This document shows, in pieces, positions 45,330-55,740 of a DNA stretch of 64,000 nt (position 1 is the first letter of the stretch; every line of letters starts with the position of its first letter). The notes beneath the pieces were generated by a model, which worked only from the letters and a program-made list of their open reading frames with translations, was not told the origin of the DNA and did no database searches. The translations under genes and the position numbers were made by a program. The stretch spans positions 1-64,000 of the forward strand of contig CAVOPA010000008.1 in assembly GCA_963697705.1 (NCBI GenBank), read 5' to 3'. The stretch is from CAVUCH01 sp963697705 (GTDB lineage Bacteria > Acidobacteriota > Vicinamibacteria > Vicinamibacterales > JAENWD01).

Positions 45330-46946
45330 CGAGGGAGGGTGGAGCGCGGTTCAGTGCGACCCGCTGGCGGACTGGCCGTGAGCTCAGATGAGAGAACACG
45401 GGTAACCTGAGGCTCCTGCACCCGGGACTTCGGCTCCGGCGGGCTGGCGATCGCGAGGCGCAGCGCCGCCATGAGCCGGCGTGGATCGGCGAGTGGCCCG
45501 CGCGTGACGAACCGCACACGGTCGTAGTACGAAGCGAGCGCCGGATCCGCGATGGTATTGTCTCTATCGGGCAGCGAGAGCTCGTAGCCGTCCGGGATCC
45601 GGCGCTCCGCTGCGGCCGGGAACCCCGGAACCCTCTCGGGGCGAAGCCGCGCGAGCAGCGGATCGGTGCGCCCCGTACGGTCGATGACGTGCACGCCATA
45701 GCCCGCGGCAAATCCAAAGAAGGCCGGGTGCGGCGATGTCTTCACGCGGTTGGTGTCCTGCCAGGCCACCGCTCCGCGTGTCGCCTCGGGGTGATGGGGC
45801 GGATACCACTGACGGATGTCGTGCAGCAGCCCCGTGGCGGGATAGTCCTCCATCCTCGCGTCGCGATTGTCTGTGGACTGGTCGGAAGTCCCGAACCGCA
45901 CGTCAGACTGAAGTGTGGATAGCGCGGGGAAGACGGCAAGGGCCATCAGGGCTGCCGCTGCCGCACCGGCCACCGCGGGCCGCACCAAGACCGGAAGCCG
46001 GAGCAGGATCAGAGTGGATACGAGATACGGGAGAGCGAGCCATCGGCCCGGCATGGCATCACCCGCCCACAAAGCGAGAACTAGGCTGTACGCGACCACG
46101 CCGCACGCGAGCGGACGAGCGTGGTGCCTCGCCGTGGACGCAAGCGCGACCGCGAGGACTATCACCGCCAACGTGAGTGGATCGTGCCGCAGGACGAAGC
46201 CTAGCAACCTCATGCCCGCGTGCAGGCGTGGCGCGATACCCGCGCCCTCGGTCCACTCCGCGATTACCGGCATCGGCACCGGCGTACCGTAGTAGAACGC
46301 CGCGAAGAGCACCCAGGCGAGAATCGGAGCGCTGGCGCTGAGGACGATCCCTCGCCGCAATACGTCGGTGTAGGCCACGATTTCAGTGGGGCCGCGCGCT
46401 CTCATCGTCGCAGACACCAACGCAGGCGCTGTGATGAGCAAGGAGCCGGCGTGCGTCACCCCGGCCAGCCCGGCCAGCCACGCCATCGTCTTCAGCTCGC
46501 GAGGCCCCGGAGCCCCCCGGAACCACACGATGCAGAACAAGGCAACGAGCAGGTGGGCGAGCGGACCCTCCAGGCCCGACGTCGAGTAGGTGACGAACCC
46601 CCATGAGAGCGACAGCATCATGGCCGCGAGCAGCACGCCGTCAAGATGCGGAGCGCTGCGCATCACGAGCACGGCTGTCGCAGCCGACAGCACGAGTGAG
46701 ATGACGAAGGTCGTGTAGTACGACTTCTCCCGTGAGCATTCGTCCGCACAGGAGGAGCAGCATCCAGAGCGGATGGTCGAACGCCTGCACGCGCTCGTTG
46801 ATGTTCCAGCGAATCCCGTGGCCCGTGGCGGCGTGCTCGATGGTGCGCAGCGTCAGGTACGACAGTTCGCTGAGCCAGGCCGTGCGAATGAGGACGATGA
46901 GGAAGAGGGCTCCGGCGAGGGCGATGAGGAACCGGCGGCCCGGCAT
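45326..46946 (-). CDS. GT-C-like membrane protein, paralogue with altered acidic motif (frameshifted)
   Basis: Start at 46946 (MPGRRFLIALAGALFLIVLI). The first loop aligns with the neighbour at 43749-45329 but reads TAWLSELSYLTLRTIEHAAT in place of TAWVSDDAFITFRTVDNALH, so the DD pair is changed to EL; the RWNINERVQAFDHPLWMLL part is kept. A frame break lies near 46720. The remaining part has many membrane segments and ends with HVIDRTGRTDPLLARLRPER and a 50-residue polar tail. Length about 540 residues. It is the upstream member of a coupled pair. It may have lost glycosyl transfer and act as a partner, or use another acidic residue. Same fold as AftB-like proteins by pattern only. Confidence 0.68.
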
Positions 46947-46994
46947 CGAGCGGAGTATAGCTCACGGCGATTGGATGCTTACGCCTCGGAGTAA

Positions 46995-47018
46995 GGCTGG
47001 GGGCTGGAGGCTGGAGGC
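46995..47018. repeat. Short tandem GGCTGGAG repeat
   Basis: Three imperfect copies of an 8-bp unit (GGCTGGGG, GCTGGAGG, CTGGAGGC phases) precede the DUF3500 gene. Probably slippage-prone spacer DNA; no function seen. Confidence 0.5.
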
Positions 47019-47099
47019 CCGGGCCGCTCGCGCGCGGTCGGGTGCTTCGCGGCGGCACTCTCCTGCGACGGCGCAGCGGGTGCTACAATCCCGCCGCCT

Positions 47100-48167
47100 A
47101 TGAAAATCCTGCTCTCGCTCCTGCTCGCGATGGTCGGTGTCGCCATGTCCACGTCCGCATCCGCTGCTGACTCACCGGCCGCGCCGATGGCGGCGGCGGC
47201 GCAGAAGTTCCTCGGCTCGCTCGACGCGGCGCAGAAGGCGAAGGCGCAGCTGCCGTTCGATTCCGAGGAGCGGTTCAACTGGTTCTACATCCCGAAGGAT
47301 CGCGTGGGGCTGCCGCTCAAGCAGATGACCCCGCCGCAACGCGAGGCCACGATGGCCCTGCTCCACGCCGGCCTGAGCGAGAAGGGCTACACGAAGGCGG
47401 AGGCGATTCGCGCGCTCGAGCCCGTGCTGGCGGAGATCGAGAACAATCCGGTGCGGCGCGATCCCGAGCTGTACTACGTGTCGATCTTCGGCGACCCCTC
47501 GCCGACGGGGACCTGGGGCTGGCGCTACGAGGGGCACCACATCTCGCAGAACTGGACCGTCGTGCGCGGCCAGTCGATCGCGAGCAGCCCGCAGTTCTTC
47601 GGCAGCAACCCGGCCGAAGTGCGGAACGGCCCGAAGAAGGGCACGCGCGTTCTCGCCGCGGAGGAGGACCTGGCGCGCGCGCTGCTCGGGAGCTTCACGG
47701 ACGCGCAGCGCGCGAAGGCGGTGATCAGCGCCGAGGCTCCCGACGACATGCTCACGACGAACACGCGCAAGGCCGCGATTCAGGAGGACACGGGCCTCTC
47801 GCACGAGGAATTGACGCCGGAGCAGCGCGGCCTGCTCATGGCGATCATCGAGGAGTACGCCGGGGCGCAGCAGCGGGCGGTTGCACAGAAGCGGCTCGAA
47901 GCCGTGCGCGCGGCGGGTCTCGGCAAGGTGAAGTTCGCGTGGATGGGCGCCCTCGAGCGCGGCAAGCGGCACTACTACCGCATCCAGGGGCCGACGTTCC
48001 TGATCGAGTACGACAACACGCAGAACGATGCCAATCACATCCATGCCGTGTGGCGGGACTTCAACGGCGACTTCGGGGTGGATCTACTCTCGGAGCACTA
48101 CCGCACCTCTCCGCACCACGCCGACGCGCGACACCACCACGAGCATCCGCACGGCAAGACGCCGTAG
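47100..48167 (+). CDS. Secreted DUF3500 protein with His-rich tail
   Basis: 355 residues. A signal peptide ends near SASAAD (residue 23). The body has ERFNWFYIPKDRVGLPLKQM, TPPQREATMALLHAGLSEKG, RDPELYYVSIFGDPSPTGTW, WRYEGHHISQNWTVVRGQSI, RVLAAEEDLARALLGSF and TFLIEYDNTQNDANHIHAVW, all characteristic of the DUF3500 family. The biochemical role of that family is not established; the H-H-I-S and N-H-I-H groups could bind metal. The last 20 residues are rich in His (YRTSPHHADARHHHEHPHGK), which strengthens the idea of metal binding. The gene stands alone on the plus strand. Frame intact. Confidence 0.85.
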   Translation: MKILLSLLLAMVGVAMSTSASAADSPAAPMAAAAQKFLGSLDAAQKAKAQLPFDSEERFNWFYIPKDRVGLPLKQMTPPQREATMALLHAGLSEKGYTKAEAIRALEPVLAEIENNPVRRDPELYYVSIFGDPSPTGTWGWRYEGHHISQNWTVVRGQSIASSPQFFGSNPAEVRNGPKKGTRVLAAEEDLARALLGSFTDAQRAKAVISAEAPDDMLTTNTRKAAIQEDTGLSHEELTPEQRGLLMAIIEEYAGAQQRAVAQKRLEAVRAAGLGKVKFAWMGALERGKRHYYRIQGPTFLIEYDNTQNDANHIHAVWRDFNGDFGVDLLSEHYRTSPHHADARHHHEHPHGKTP

Positions 48168-48429
48168 ACAACATGACGCGTGCGCCGGTCCGCGAGTCGA
48201 CTGTCCGGCGGAGCACCGAGGATGGTCTCCCAACTCAGTTCCAACCCTCCCCAGCACGTCGGCATGGTCCGTATGACTGTGATCGGGACGAGTGCCACAA
48301 CCGCGACGGGATCACTCTGCCGTCGATCCGCCTCGGCGGGACCGCCCTGCCTCGAACCAGAACGATGAGGCGGGCGGCAATCGAGCGTCCCCTCAGCGCC
48401 TGGATGATGGAATCGGGTACCATGACCGG

Positions 48430-49722
48430 ATGCGCAGACGATGGCTGATTGCGGGTGCGCTGCTGATCGCGACGTGCTACGGGGCGTGCGTGGCACACCA
48501 CGTACGTCGGCGTCACTACGAGCAGTGGCTTCCCAGGGTACGCGAGGTGGTGGTGGTCCAAGGATGCCGAGCGGCCTCGGGGAACCGATCCATGTGATGT
48601 TCTTCTACATGGACCACTTCGAACCGGGACACGCCACCAACCGCATGCAGCGCTGGGAACGCGAGTATCCGGCATTTGCACAGAAGCACCGCGATCATGA
48701 GAAGCGACCAGTCCAGCACACGTGGACCTACCCGGTCGAGCAGCCCATCGCCACGAACCTGATCGCACTCGACGCATCTCGCGTCGGGCGGGTACGGGGA
48801 AGTCGAGGTTCACTACCACCATTCGACGCTCAGCGAGCTCGATCCCCCTGCGCGATACGAGGCGGTGCGAGACCGCACTCCGCGATGGCATTCGTTTCAT
48901 CCAGCAGTACGGGTTTGGCCGCACGATCGACGGGCAGACACAGTTCGGCTTCGTTCACGGCAACTTCGCGCTCGACAACAGCCGGTTCCCGAAATTCTGC
49001 GGTATCGACGAGGAACTCCAGCTGTTGAGGGGCCTCGGCGCGTACGCCGACTTTTCGTTTCCTGCCATCTGGACGCGGGCCCAGCCGTCCACGCTGAACG
49101 CAATCTACGAAGCGCTGGACACTCCCGCGCCGAAGTCGTACGACACGCCGTTGCCATTTCAGGCGAGCCCGTCAGAGCGATTGCCCATTTTCACGGGTCC
49201 ACTGGTGCTCGCTCCCGTTCTCAAGCGCGCGGCGGGCGTTCGTGTGGATTGAGGACGCGAACATTCACGTCGCGGTGCCCACGACCGCGAGAGCGCGTCG
49301 ACTTATGGATATCGGCGAACATTCATGTGCCCGGCCGACCGGAATGGGTGTTCGTGAAGGTGTGGGGCCACTCGGTCGAGTCGGACGCGGAAGTGTCGAA
49401 CAATCTAGCGGGTGGCAGTTTCGAGACGGCCCTCGAGTGGCTCGAGAGCCACTACAACGATGGTCGCAAGTACGCGCTTCACTACGTCACGGCCCGTGAG
49501 GCGTACAACGTCGCCAGGGCCGCCGCCGCGGGAAAGTCCGGCGACCCCACGGCGTACTACGATTACGAGGTGAAGCCGTATCTCGCGAATCGGTCGACAT
49601 CGGAAGCGGGACGAGCACCCTTCCCTGAGAGCCGGACCGCACCGACGCAAACACCCCATGAGTGGCCGCGCGCGGCATCGTGCCAAGGCATGCTGATTGC
49701 TGGTCGGCCGCCTCAGAGTTGA
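48430..49722 (+). pseudogene. Deacetylase-like protein gene broken by several frameshifts
   Basis: The ATG at 48430 starts a membrane-anchored protein (MRRRWLIAGALLIATCYGAC). Conserved-looking segments then follow in changing frames: EPIHVMFFYMDHFEPG, VEVHYHHSTLSELD, GIRFIQQYGFGRTIDG, TQFGFVHGNFALDNSR, YADFSFPAIWTRAQPST, LPIFTGPLVLAP, DLWISANIHVPGRPEW and ALEWLESHYNDGRKYALHYV. Breaks are near 48565, 48785, 48845 and twice at 49245-49300. The MDHFEP, HYHH and HGNF motifs recall the metal sites of polysaccharide-deacetylase-fold proteins, but I cannot name the family. Five breaks in 1.3 kb could be sequencing errors as elsewhere or true decay; the segments themselves are well preserved. Near the PEP-CTERM gene downstream. 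Confidence 0.6.
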
Positions 49723-49748
49723 ACAACGGCATCCGGAAGGGGTCTTCC

Positions 49749-50369
49749 ATGAAGAGCTGCGGCACGGCGGTTCTCTTGTTCGTCCTGTTTGCACCAATTA
49801 CCGCAACAGCCGAACCGTTCACCCTGATGTCGGTTCCGAGTCCGATAACGACTTGGGCTGCAAACGACCACGACTATGCGGTCGTGCTCGCTCCACTGAT
49901 CACCTGGGATGCAGCTGCTGCGGCTACCGCAGCCTTTGCCGGGGGCTGGCACCTGGCGACGATCACCAGCGATGCTGAGCAGGGCTTCGTTGGTTCGTTG
50001 GCCTTATCGGGCAGTGAGTTCTGGCTCGGCGGGTTCCAGAATCCGCTGACGACTGTGGCCGCCGATGCGAACTGGACCTGGGTCACCGGTGAACCGTTCA
50101 CCTACACCAATTGGAACGCGGCGACGTTCCTCGAGCCGAATGATTACTACGGGCCCGGAACAGAGCAGCACCTGGCCCTTCTGGGCTCGTCGCTGTTCCT
50201 CGGCCCAGCTGGAACGTGGAACGACGAGGGCAAGCTTCTGAACGTGTCAGGCTACGTCCTCGAAAGGCCTGCGCAGGCCGCCGTGCCGGAACCCTCGTCA
50301 ATCGGCCTCACTTTGTTGGGCTTGGTATCTATTGGGCTGGTGCTGAGGCGCCACTCCGCTAGATCCTGA
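49749..50369 (+). CDS. PEP-CTERM protein with C-type-lectin-like domain
   Basis: 206 residues, ATG at 49749 after GAAGGGG. A signal peptide ends near TATA (residue 20). The middle is C-type-lectin-like: GGWHLATITSDAEQGFV, SEFWLGGFQNPLTT, ANWTWVTGEPFTYTNWN, LEPNDYYGPGTEQHLALLG and GTWNDEGKLLNVSGYVLER. The C-terminus is a canonical sorting signal: VPEPSSIGLTLLGLVSIGLV then LRRHSARS. It would be exported by Sec, recognised at PEP by an exosortase (XrtA type) and anchored or released with the EPS. No exosortase is encoded in this window. It probably binds a carbohydrate at the cell surface. Confidence 0.88.
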   Translation: MKSCGTAVLLFVLFAPITATAEPFTLMSVPSPITTWAANDHDYAVVLAPLITWDAAAAATAAFAGGWHLATITSDAEQGFVGSLALSGSEFWLGGFQNPLTTVAADANWTWVTGEPFTYTNWNAATFLEPNDYYGPGTEQHLALLGSSLFLGPAGTWNDEGKLLNVSGYVLERPAQAAVPEPSSIGLTLLGLVSIGLVLRRHSARS

Positions 50370-50868
50370 ACGCTCGCGCGGTCCGGCAATCTAATCCAGC
50401 ATCACACGTCATACGCGGGGGTTCCGACTGGAGAGTCGTCCGGCCGCTCCTGATGGAATCAACCGATCCGCCAGCGGCGGCGGAAACCCTCGGCGGGTTT
50501 CGTGCGGATTGCCATGATTCTTTGTCGCTGATCGAGAATTCCGAAGAGGTGTGTCGCGAGGGCGCGGCAGTCCGCCCACTCGAAGACGTGAACGTCGCTC
50601 GGTCGTCGGCACCAGCGGCGGGCGACTGGTCCCACTCGCCTCATGGAGCAGTCCACGGGCCCTGGTCCGTTTAGGGCGCGAGCGTCTCAGGGGAGGCTGC
50701 CGGATCTCTTGGCCTGGTCCGTCAGACAATTGACGGTGCTGGCATCGCAGCCATATTCTAGGGCCGTCGGTAGGGCCCGATCCGTACGGTCGACGCGGTT
50801 TGGGCGATGCTGCGCGAGAGCGCCACGCCGATGGTGTGTTGGTCCGGGGCTGGCGCGAGGTTGTGCTT
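50370..50868. other. Intergenic region with a promoter at its right end
   Basis: About 500 bp after the PEP-CTERM gene. Several short frames exist on both strands but none resembles a known protein. The only supported element is the promoter at 50730-50759. Confidence 0.45.
50730..50759 (+). promoter_or_regulatory. Sigma-70-type promoter before the methyltransferase gene
   Basis: TTGACG (50730-50735) and TATTCT (50754-50759) are separated by 18 bp, close to the TTGACA/TATAAT consensus. The expected start of transcription is about 100 bp before the ATG at 50869. Confidence 0.5.
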
Positions 50869-52274
50869 ATGTCTCAATTGGTCTCGCGTGCTGAGCGAGT
50901 GGGGGCTCTTTCCGTGATCCCGCGGCGTTCATGTTCACGCGCGACGGCGTGCTGTACCGCCAGGTGAACGAGTCGGGCCGTACGGCTTACGACGCATTGA
51001 TGGAATCCGGGTTGTACGGCGAGCTCACCGCGTCGGGTGACCTGGTCCGACACGCCGAAGTCGACCCCACCATGGCCGCCGATGAGCGAGCGCACCGCGT
51101 TCTGCAACCCGAGCGCGTGGCGCTCATCTCCTACCCGTACGAGTGGTGTTTCTCCCAGCTGAAGGATGCTGCGCTGCTGACGCTGAGACTTCAGCGCGCT
51201 GCGATGGCCCGCGGCATGTCGCTCAAGGACGCAACCGCGTACAACGTGCAGTTCGACGCGGGGCGCCCGATCTGGATCGACACGCTGTCATTCGAGTCCC
51301 TTCGTGTTGGCGCGCCGTGGGTCGCATACCGCCAGTTCTGCGAGTTCTATGTGGCGCCCCTGGCACTCATGCGCTACTCCGACGTGCGGCTCCACCAGCT
51401 CTTGCGTACGTTCCTCGACGGCGTGCCCGTGGACCTGGCAAGCCGGCTGCTCCCCTGGCGAACACGCGCGTCCACCGGGCTGGGCGTGCACATCCACCTC
51501 CACGCAGCGGCAGGACGCCGTGCGGCGCGGAAGCAGACGTCTGCCGGGACACCCGGACCGGACCGCCGCCTCCCGAAGCATGCGTTGGAGGGCCTGATCG
51601 ACAGCCTGGAGCGGACAGTGAAGGCGCTCGACTGGGAACCCGCGGGGACGGTCTGGGGCGATTATTATGACGCGACGAATTACAGCGAGGCAGCTTTTGC
51701 CCACAAGCGCGAGCTGGTGACCGCGGCCCTCGAGCGCCTGCAGCCGGTGCTGGTGTGGGATCTTGGCGCTAACGACGGCACGTTCAGCCGTCTCGCGTCG
51801 GACCGCGGCATCCGTGTGGCAGCATTCGATGTTGATCCGGCGGCTGTCGAGAAGAATTATCGCCGCGCGCGTGCAGCGCAGGAGCGCGGCATCGTGCCTC
51901 TGGTCATGGACCTGACCAACCCGAGCCCAGCATGCGGCTGGGCAGGACAGGAACGACAGTCGCTCATGGAGCGCGGTCCGGCCGACCTCGTCATGGCGCT
52001 CGCCCTCGTCCACCACTTGGCGATTGCCCACAACGTGCCGTTCGAGAACCTTGCGGCGTTCTTCGCGTCGCTCGCTCGTTCGCTCGTGATCGAGTTCGTT
52101 CCCAAGGACGATTCCCAAGTGCAGCGAATGCTGGCCACCCGAGAGGACGTGTTCAGTGATTACACACAGGTAGCGTTCGAGCGCGCCTTCGCGGAGCAGT
52201 TCCACATAGCAGAATCCACCCCCGTCACGTCCTCGCGCCGCACCCTGTACATCATGCAGCGGCGGACGGCCTGA
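50869..52274 (+). CDS. Class I SAM-dependent methyltransferase (frameshift near start)
   Basis: Translation from the ATG at 50869 (MSQLVSRAERVGAL) must shift near 50905 to join SFRDPAAFMFTRDGVLYRQV, a stretch that is typical of this large methyltransferase family; a shorter start at 50931 is otherwise available. Further on: ALISYPYEWCFSQLKDAAL, FDAGRPIWIDTLSFESLRVG, PWVAYRQFCEFYVAPLAL, then the SAM domain with VLVWDLGANDGTFSRLASDR, VAAFDVDPAAVEKNYRRA, PADLVMALALVHHLAIAHNV and LVIEFVPKDDSQVQRMLATR. Length about 468 residues. The substrate is unknown; such proteins often sit next to glycosyltransferases and may methylate a glycan or nodulation-like lipid. A convergent GT2 gene follows. Confidence 0.8.
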
Positions 52275-52348
52275 GACTCTTCGGCGACCGCGATCACTTC
52301 CACCTGCGCAGAACGCGTGTGGCGTTCGCTCGTGCGCCAGGATAAACG

Positions 52349-53298
52349 TTACAGCGGCCTGCGTCGCGCGCGCGTCCGCCGGTAGGCCCAGCGGGCAACG
52401 CCCGGCGCGTGTCGCAGCGATTGCGCGAACAATCCCAGGGCGATCCCCCCGCGTCGATTCCAAAGCTGTTCGACGGCAACCAGCGCCCGCGGCATGTCGC
52501 CCCGTCGAGCGCTTCCCGAGCCTGGGCTGCGAGCAGCTCGGTTTCGAATTTGTCGAATCTGCGCGAGCGATGACGTCCGCCGCGGCCGAACCGGCGGGGC
52601 AGTGGCAGTAGCGCCTTGCGATAAACGCGGAGGATGCCAGCGAGCATGCGGACGTCACTCGCGGACAGGCTGTTCGCGTGGCGGCGGTAGAACCCCAGCG
52701 GCTCCGGATTGCGCAGGAATTTGAACCCGGCGAAGGCCGCACGAATCCAGAAATCATAGTCCTCGTTCGTGCGGAACTCTTCGTCGAAGCCGCCCACGCG
52801 ATCGACGACCTCGCGCCGGAACACCGACATGATGAACACCGCCATCTCGTCCCGGAGAATCGTGAGGAGGTCCGGCGCCGGTCTCGCATCCGGCACCGCC
52901 CGTGCGGGCCGACCGTCCTCGGCGCCGCCGCGGTTGATCGCGTTGCCGCTGACGATCGCCACGTCCTCGTGGGCCTCGAGGACCCGCATTTGACGTTCCA
53001 GGAATGTGGGCGCCCAGCCGTCGTCGCTGTCGAGCAGGGCGAACACCCGCCCTGACGCAACTCCCAGCGCCGTATTGCGTGCGCCTGCAAGGCCGCGGTT
53101 CTCCTGCGACACCACGACGATCCGATCGGGGTGCTCGGCTCGGTAGTGCTCCGCGATCGTCCGCGAGCTGTCCGTGGATCCATCGTCCACGATCACCAGC
53201 TCGAAATCGGTGTAGGTCTGCGCCAGCACCGAGTCGATGGCCTCGCCGAGGTATCGCTCCACGTTATACGCGGGCATGATCACGCTGACGGTGGGCAT
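52349..53298 (-). CDS. Glycosyltransferase family 2 (frameshift near C-terminus)
   Basis: Starts at 53298 with MPTVSVIMPAYNVERYLGEA. GT-A motifs are DFELVIVDDGSTDSSRTIAE, QENRGLAGARNTALGVASGR, FALLDSDDGWAPTFLE and EEFRTNEDYDFWIRAAFAGF. A frame break near 52500 hides the true end; reading across gives MPRALVAVEQLWNRRGGIAL, GLFAQSLRHAPGVARWAYRR and a TAA at 52349. Length about 315 residues. It is convergent with the methyltransferase gene and alone on its strand here. Soluble, donor unknown. Confidence 0.84.
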
Positions 53299-53723
53299 TC
53301 TGCGCTCGTGGCGAATATGATGTGCTCAGGGTCGCACAGCGAGAGACGCTGCTGCGCTGCGGGAGCACGAGGTGCTCTGCCGCCGGGACGATGCGACATG
53401 ACAACGGCTCTGGCGGTTGGCGTGATCTCGTTCGTGGCTGTGGCACGCAAGACGTGTTCCACGAATGCATGAGCTCACCATCGCCACCAAATCCGTCTGG
53501 CGCAGGAGAGCGTCGCGCCGGCAACGTGTTCCGGAGCGGTGAGCAAGTAGCGCCAGGCGCGCCCGAACCCGGTGACCCGCAGGCGTATCATGGCGAGGTG
53601 TCATCTGTGGGGCGCTGCGGCTACCTGCTCCTCCCCATCCCGTGCCTGCGATTCTGGGGTCTCTCCTGCGACTCACCGCTCCCCGCAACCGGCGCGCCGA
53701 ATAGCCCGCGCGGAGATCGTGAG
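53299..53723. other. Intergenic region, no gene seen
   Basis: About 425 bp between the divergent GT2 and beta-helix genes. Frames are open on both strands because of the base composition, but none has protein character. No promoter motif that I can support. Confidence 0.4.
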
Positions 53724-55187
53724 ATGAAGGATCGTTTCCTGTCTCCCGGGCACCTCGCTCGTCCGGCAGCGAGTCGTGGCGTGCGTGGTGGCGTCGCGCC
53801 CTCCTCTACGCGCCCGGTGCTCGTTGGCGATGGCCGCTGTCGCTACGCGGAACCGCGGAAGGTCTCGCCGAGCGGCCCTGTGGTTGCGGCCACGGTGACG
53901 AATGCGGTGGAACTCACGAACGCACTCCGGACTGGCGGCGCCATTCGCATCGCACCCGGCCGCTACATGGGCAACTTCGTCATCGGCGTGGATGGCACGA
54001 GTCTGCTCGGACGTGGCGATCTCCCAGACCGGCGCGTGGCGCCGGCTGACGTGAGCGGGGTGGTGCTCGCTCCGTTCGATCCGCTGGTGCCTCCGCTACG
54101 GGTCATCGGCGAGTCACGTGAGCGTGACCGGCATCACCGTCGTCAACGGCGCGTCGGACCGCGAGACCGTCGTGGTCGGGTCGCACTACGGCCACCGACG
54201 CTCTTCAGCAACCCGATGACGTGACGTTCGACCGGGTCGCGGTGCTGGCCGGGCGAATCAGGCGGGGTCCGCGGGTTCTCGCTGCACACTCGGCGGGTCA
54301 CGCTGACGCGGAGCTATGTCGCGGGCTTCTGGTACCGCGGACGGGATGCGCAGGCTGTGTTCGCGCTCAACGGGCCCGGCCCCTACATCATGCGCGACAA
54401 TTACATCGAAGGCTCTGGGGAAAACATGCTGTTCGGCGGAGCCACGATTCACATCACGGACTGCGTGCCTGAGCGACGTCGCAGATCGTGGCAACACGCT
54501 CGCGAAGCCAGACGCGTGGCGCGCCAAGACAGGCGCAGTCAAGAACAGCCTCGAGTTCAAGGCGGTGCGGCGGGCGATCGTCGAAAACAATCTCATCGAT
54601 GGCAACTGGAAGGACGGCCAGGACGGTTCCCCCATTCTGCTCACTCCGCGGAACCAGGACGGCAACACGCCCTGGGTGGTCGTGGAGGACGTGACTGATC
54701 CGGGGAAACGTGGTCCGCCGGACGGTCCAAGGCTACGCCGTGAGCATTCTTGGCCGCGACAACGAACACGCGAGCGGCCAGACGGCGCGCGTCACGATCG
54801 AGCGGAACCTGTTCGTCGACGCTCCGCAACGGCATCCGCGTGGTCGGAGGAGTTGACGGCGCACTCACGGTTCGACGCAACACCTTTCCGGCGATCAAGA
54901 ACAACTGGTTCGCGTTCAGCGGAAAGGGACCGCTGACGCCACTGACCGTCACGGGCAACGTCACGCGCTCGGGGTCTTACGGCATTTCGGGAGACGGCTC
55001 GACCGCCGTCGGCGCGCCCTCGCTGAAGCTGGCGAAGGTCGTGGCATTCCGCGGCAACATCATCGAACAAACGGCGGAGCGACGCGTGGTCTGGCCGGAC
55101 GGCAATACGCTGCTCGCGCCGTGGAGCCCTCGCCAAGACTGCTCGATCGGCAGCTTCCGTCATCCCGACGCAAACGTCGGGTATTGA
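53724..55187 (+). pseudogene. Right-handed beta-helix repeat protein, heavily frameshifted
   Basis: Segments in all three frames together give one beta-helix protein: VTNAVELTNALRTGGAIRIA, PGRYMGNFVIGVDGTSLLGR, VSVTGITVVNGASDRETVVV, PDDVTFDRVAVLAG, AVFALNGPGPYIMRDNYIEG, AVRRAIVENNLIDGNWKDGQ, RNTFPAIKNNWFAFSGKGPL and VVAFRGNIIEQTAERRVVWP. The repeated VxxNxI/xxxNxF pattern is that of pectate-lyase-like helices that bind or cleave polysaccharides. At least five breaks occur (about 54110, 54210, 54270, 54470, 54710, 54825). Real decay or sequencing errors are both possible. A second copy of its 3' end lies at 63150-63330. Confidence 0.6.
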
Positions 55188-55325
55188 AGGCCGGCAGTAC
55201 GCGACGCTCGCGTGAAGCCAGGATGACGAGCGGGGGCGATTCACGAGCTGATCGATACGACCGGACGCAGGCGGCCGCTGCCGAAGTGCGGTTGCCTGAG
55301 CGGCGGGTTCGGGGCATAATGTCTT

Positions 55326-55402
<77 letters not shown>

Positions 55403-55740
55403 ATACAAACGGGCCTGAACCCGCAGACGCGTGGACCCTGGCGGATTTTGCGGACGCAGCGGAGTCACGAAGCGCGATTGTCCTCGAGAAAACGAAGGGG
55501 CCGCATCCGGTGGACACTGCCCCAGTCGCCTCTTAGTCTGTAGGTGGAAGGGTCGATTCCCTCCGGGCTCGCCAGCTCACGCGAGCTCACGCCGAAGGCG
55601 GGCTCGGCGAGTCGGGCGAACGCTGCCGCGCACGGGGCGCCGGTCGGCGCGAAGGGCGGGCACCGTCAACTTCACTGTCGCCCTGCTGGAGACACTTCAT
55701 CCAGTTCGCGGCGTTCGTCGCACAACGAAAGACTCAATTG
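55403..55740. other. Intergenic region with a tRNA-like fragment
   Basis: About 338 bp between tRNA-fMet and the alkaline-phosphatase-fold gene. Apart from the tRNA-like fragment at 55541-55574 I see no gene and no clear promoter. Confidence 0.45.
55541..55574 (+). pseudogene. 3' fragment of a tRNA (tRNA-Arg-like)
   Basis: GGAAGGGTCGATTCCCTCC resembles a T arm lacking one T, followed by GGGCTCGCCA as a 3' acceptor strand with G73 and CCA. No matching 5' acceptor strand (GAGCCCG) is found upstream, so it is not a complete gene. It does not match the 3' end of the tRNA-fMet 140 bp away. It may be an integration scar or the remains of a deleted tRNA gene. Confidence 0.4.

Noticed and set aside
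51288..53183. 631-codon open frame on the minus strand
   Set aside because: Antisense to the methyltransferase and out of phase with the GT2 gene; composition is that of shadow translation.
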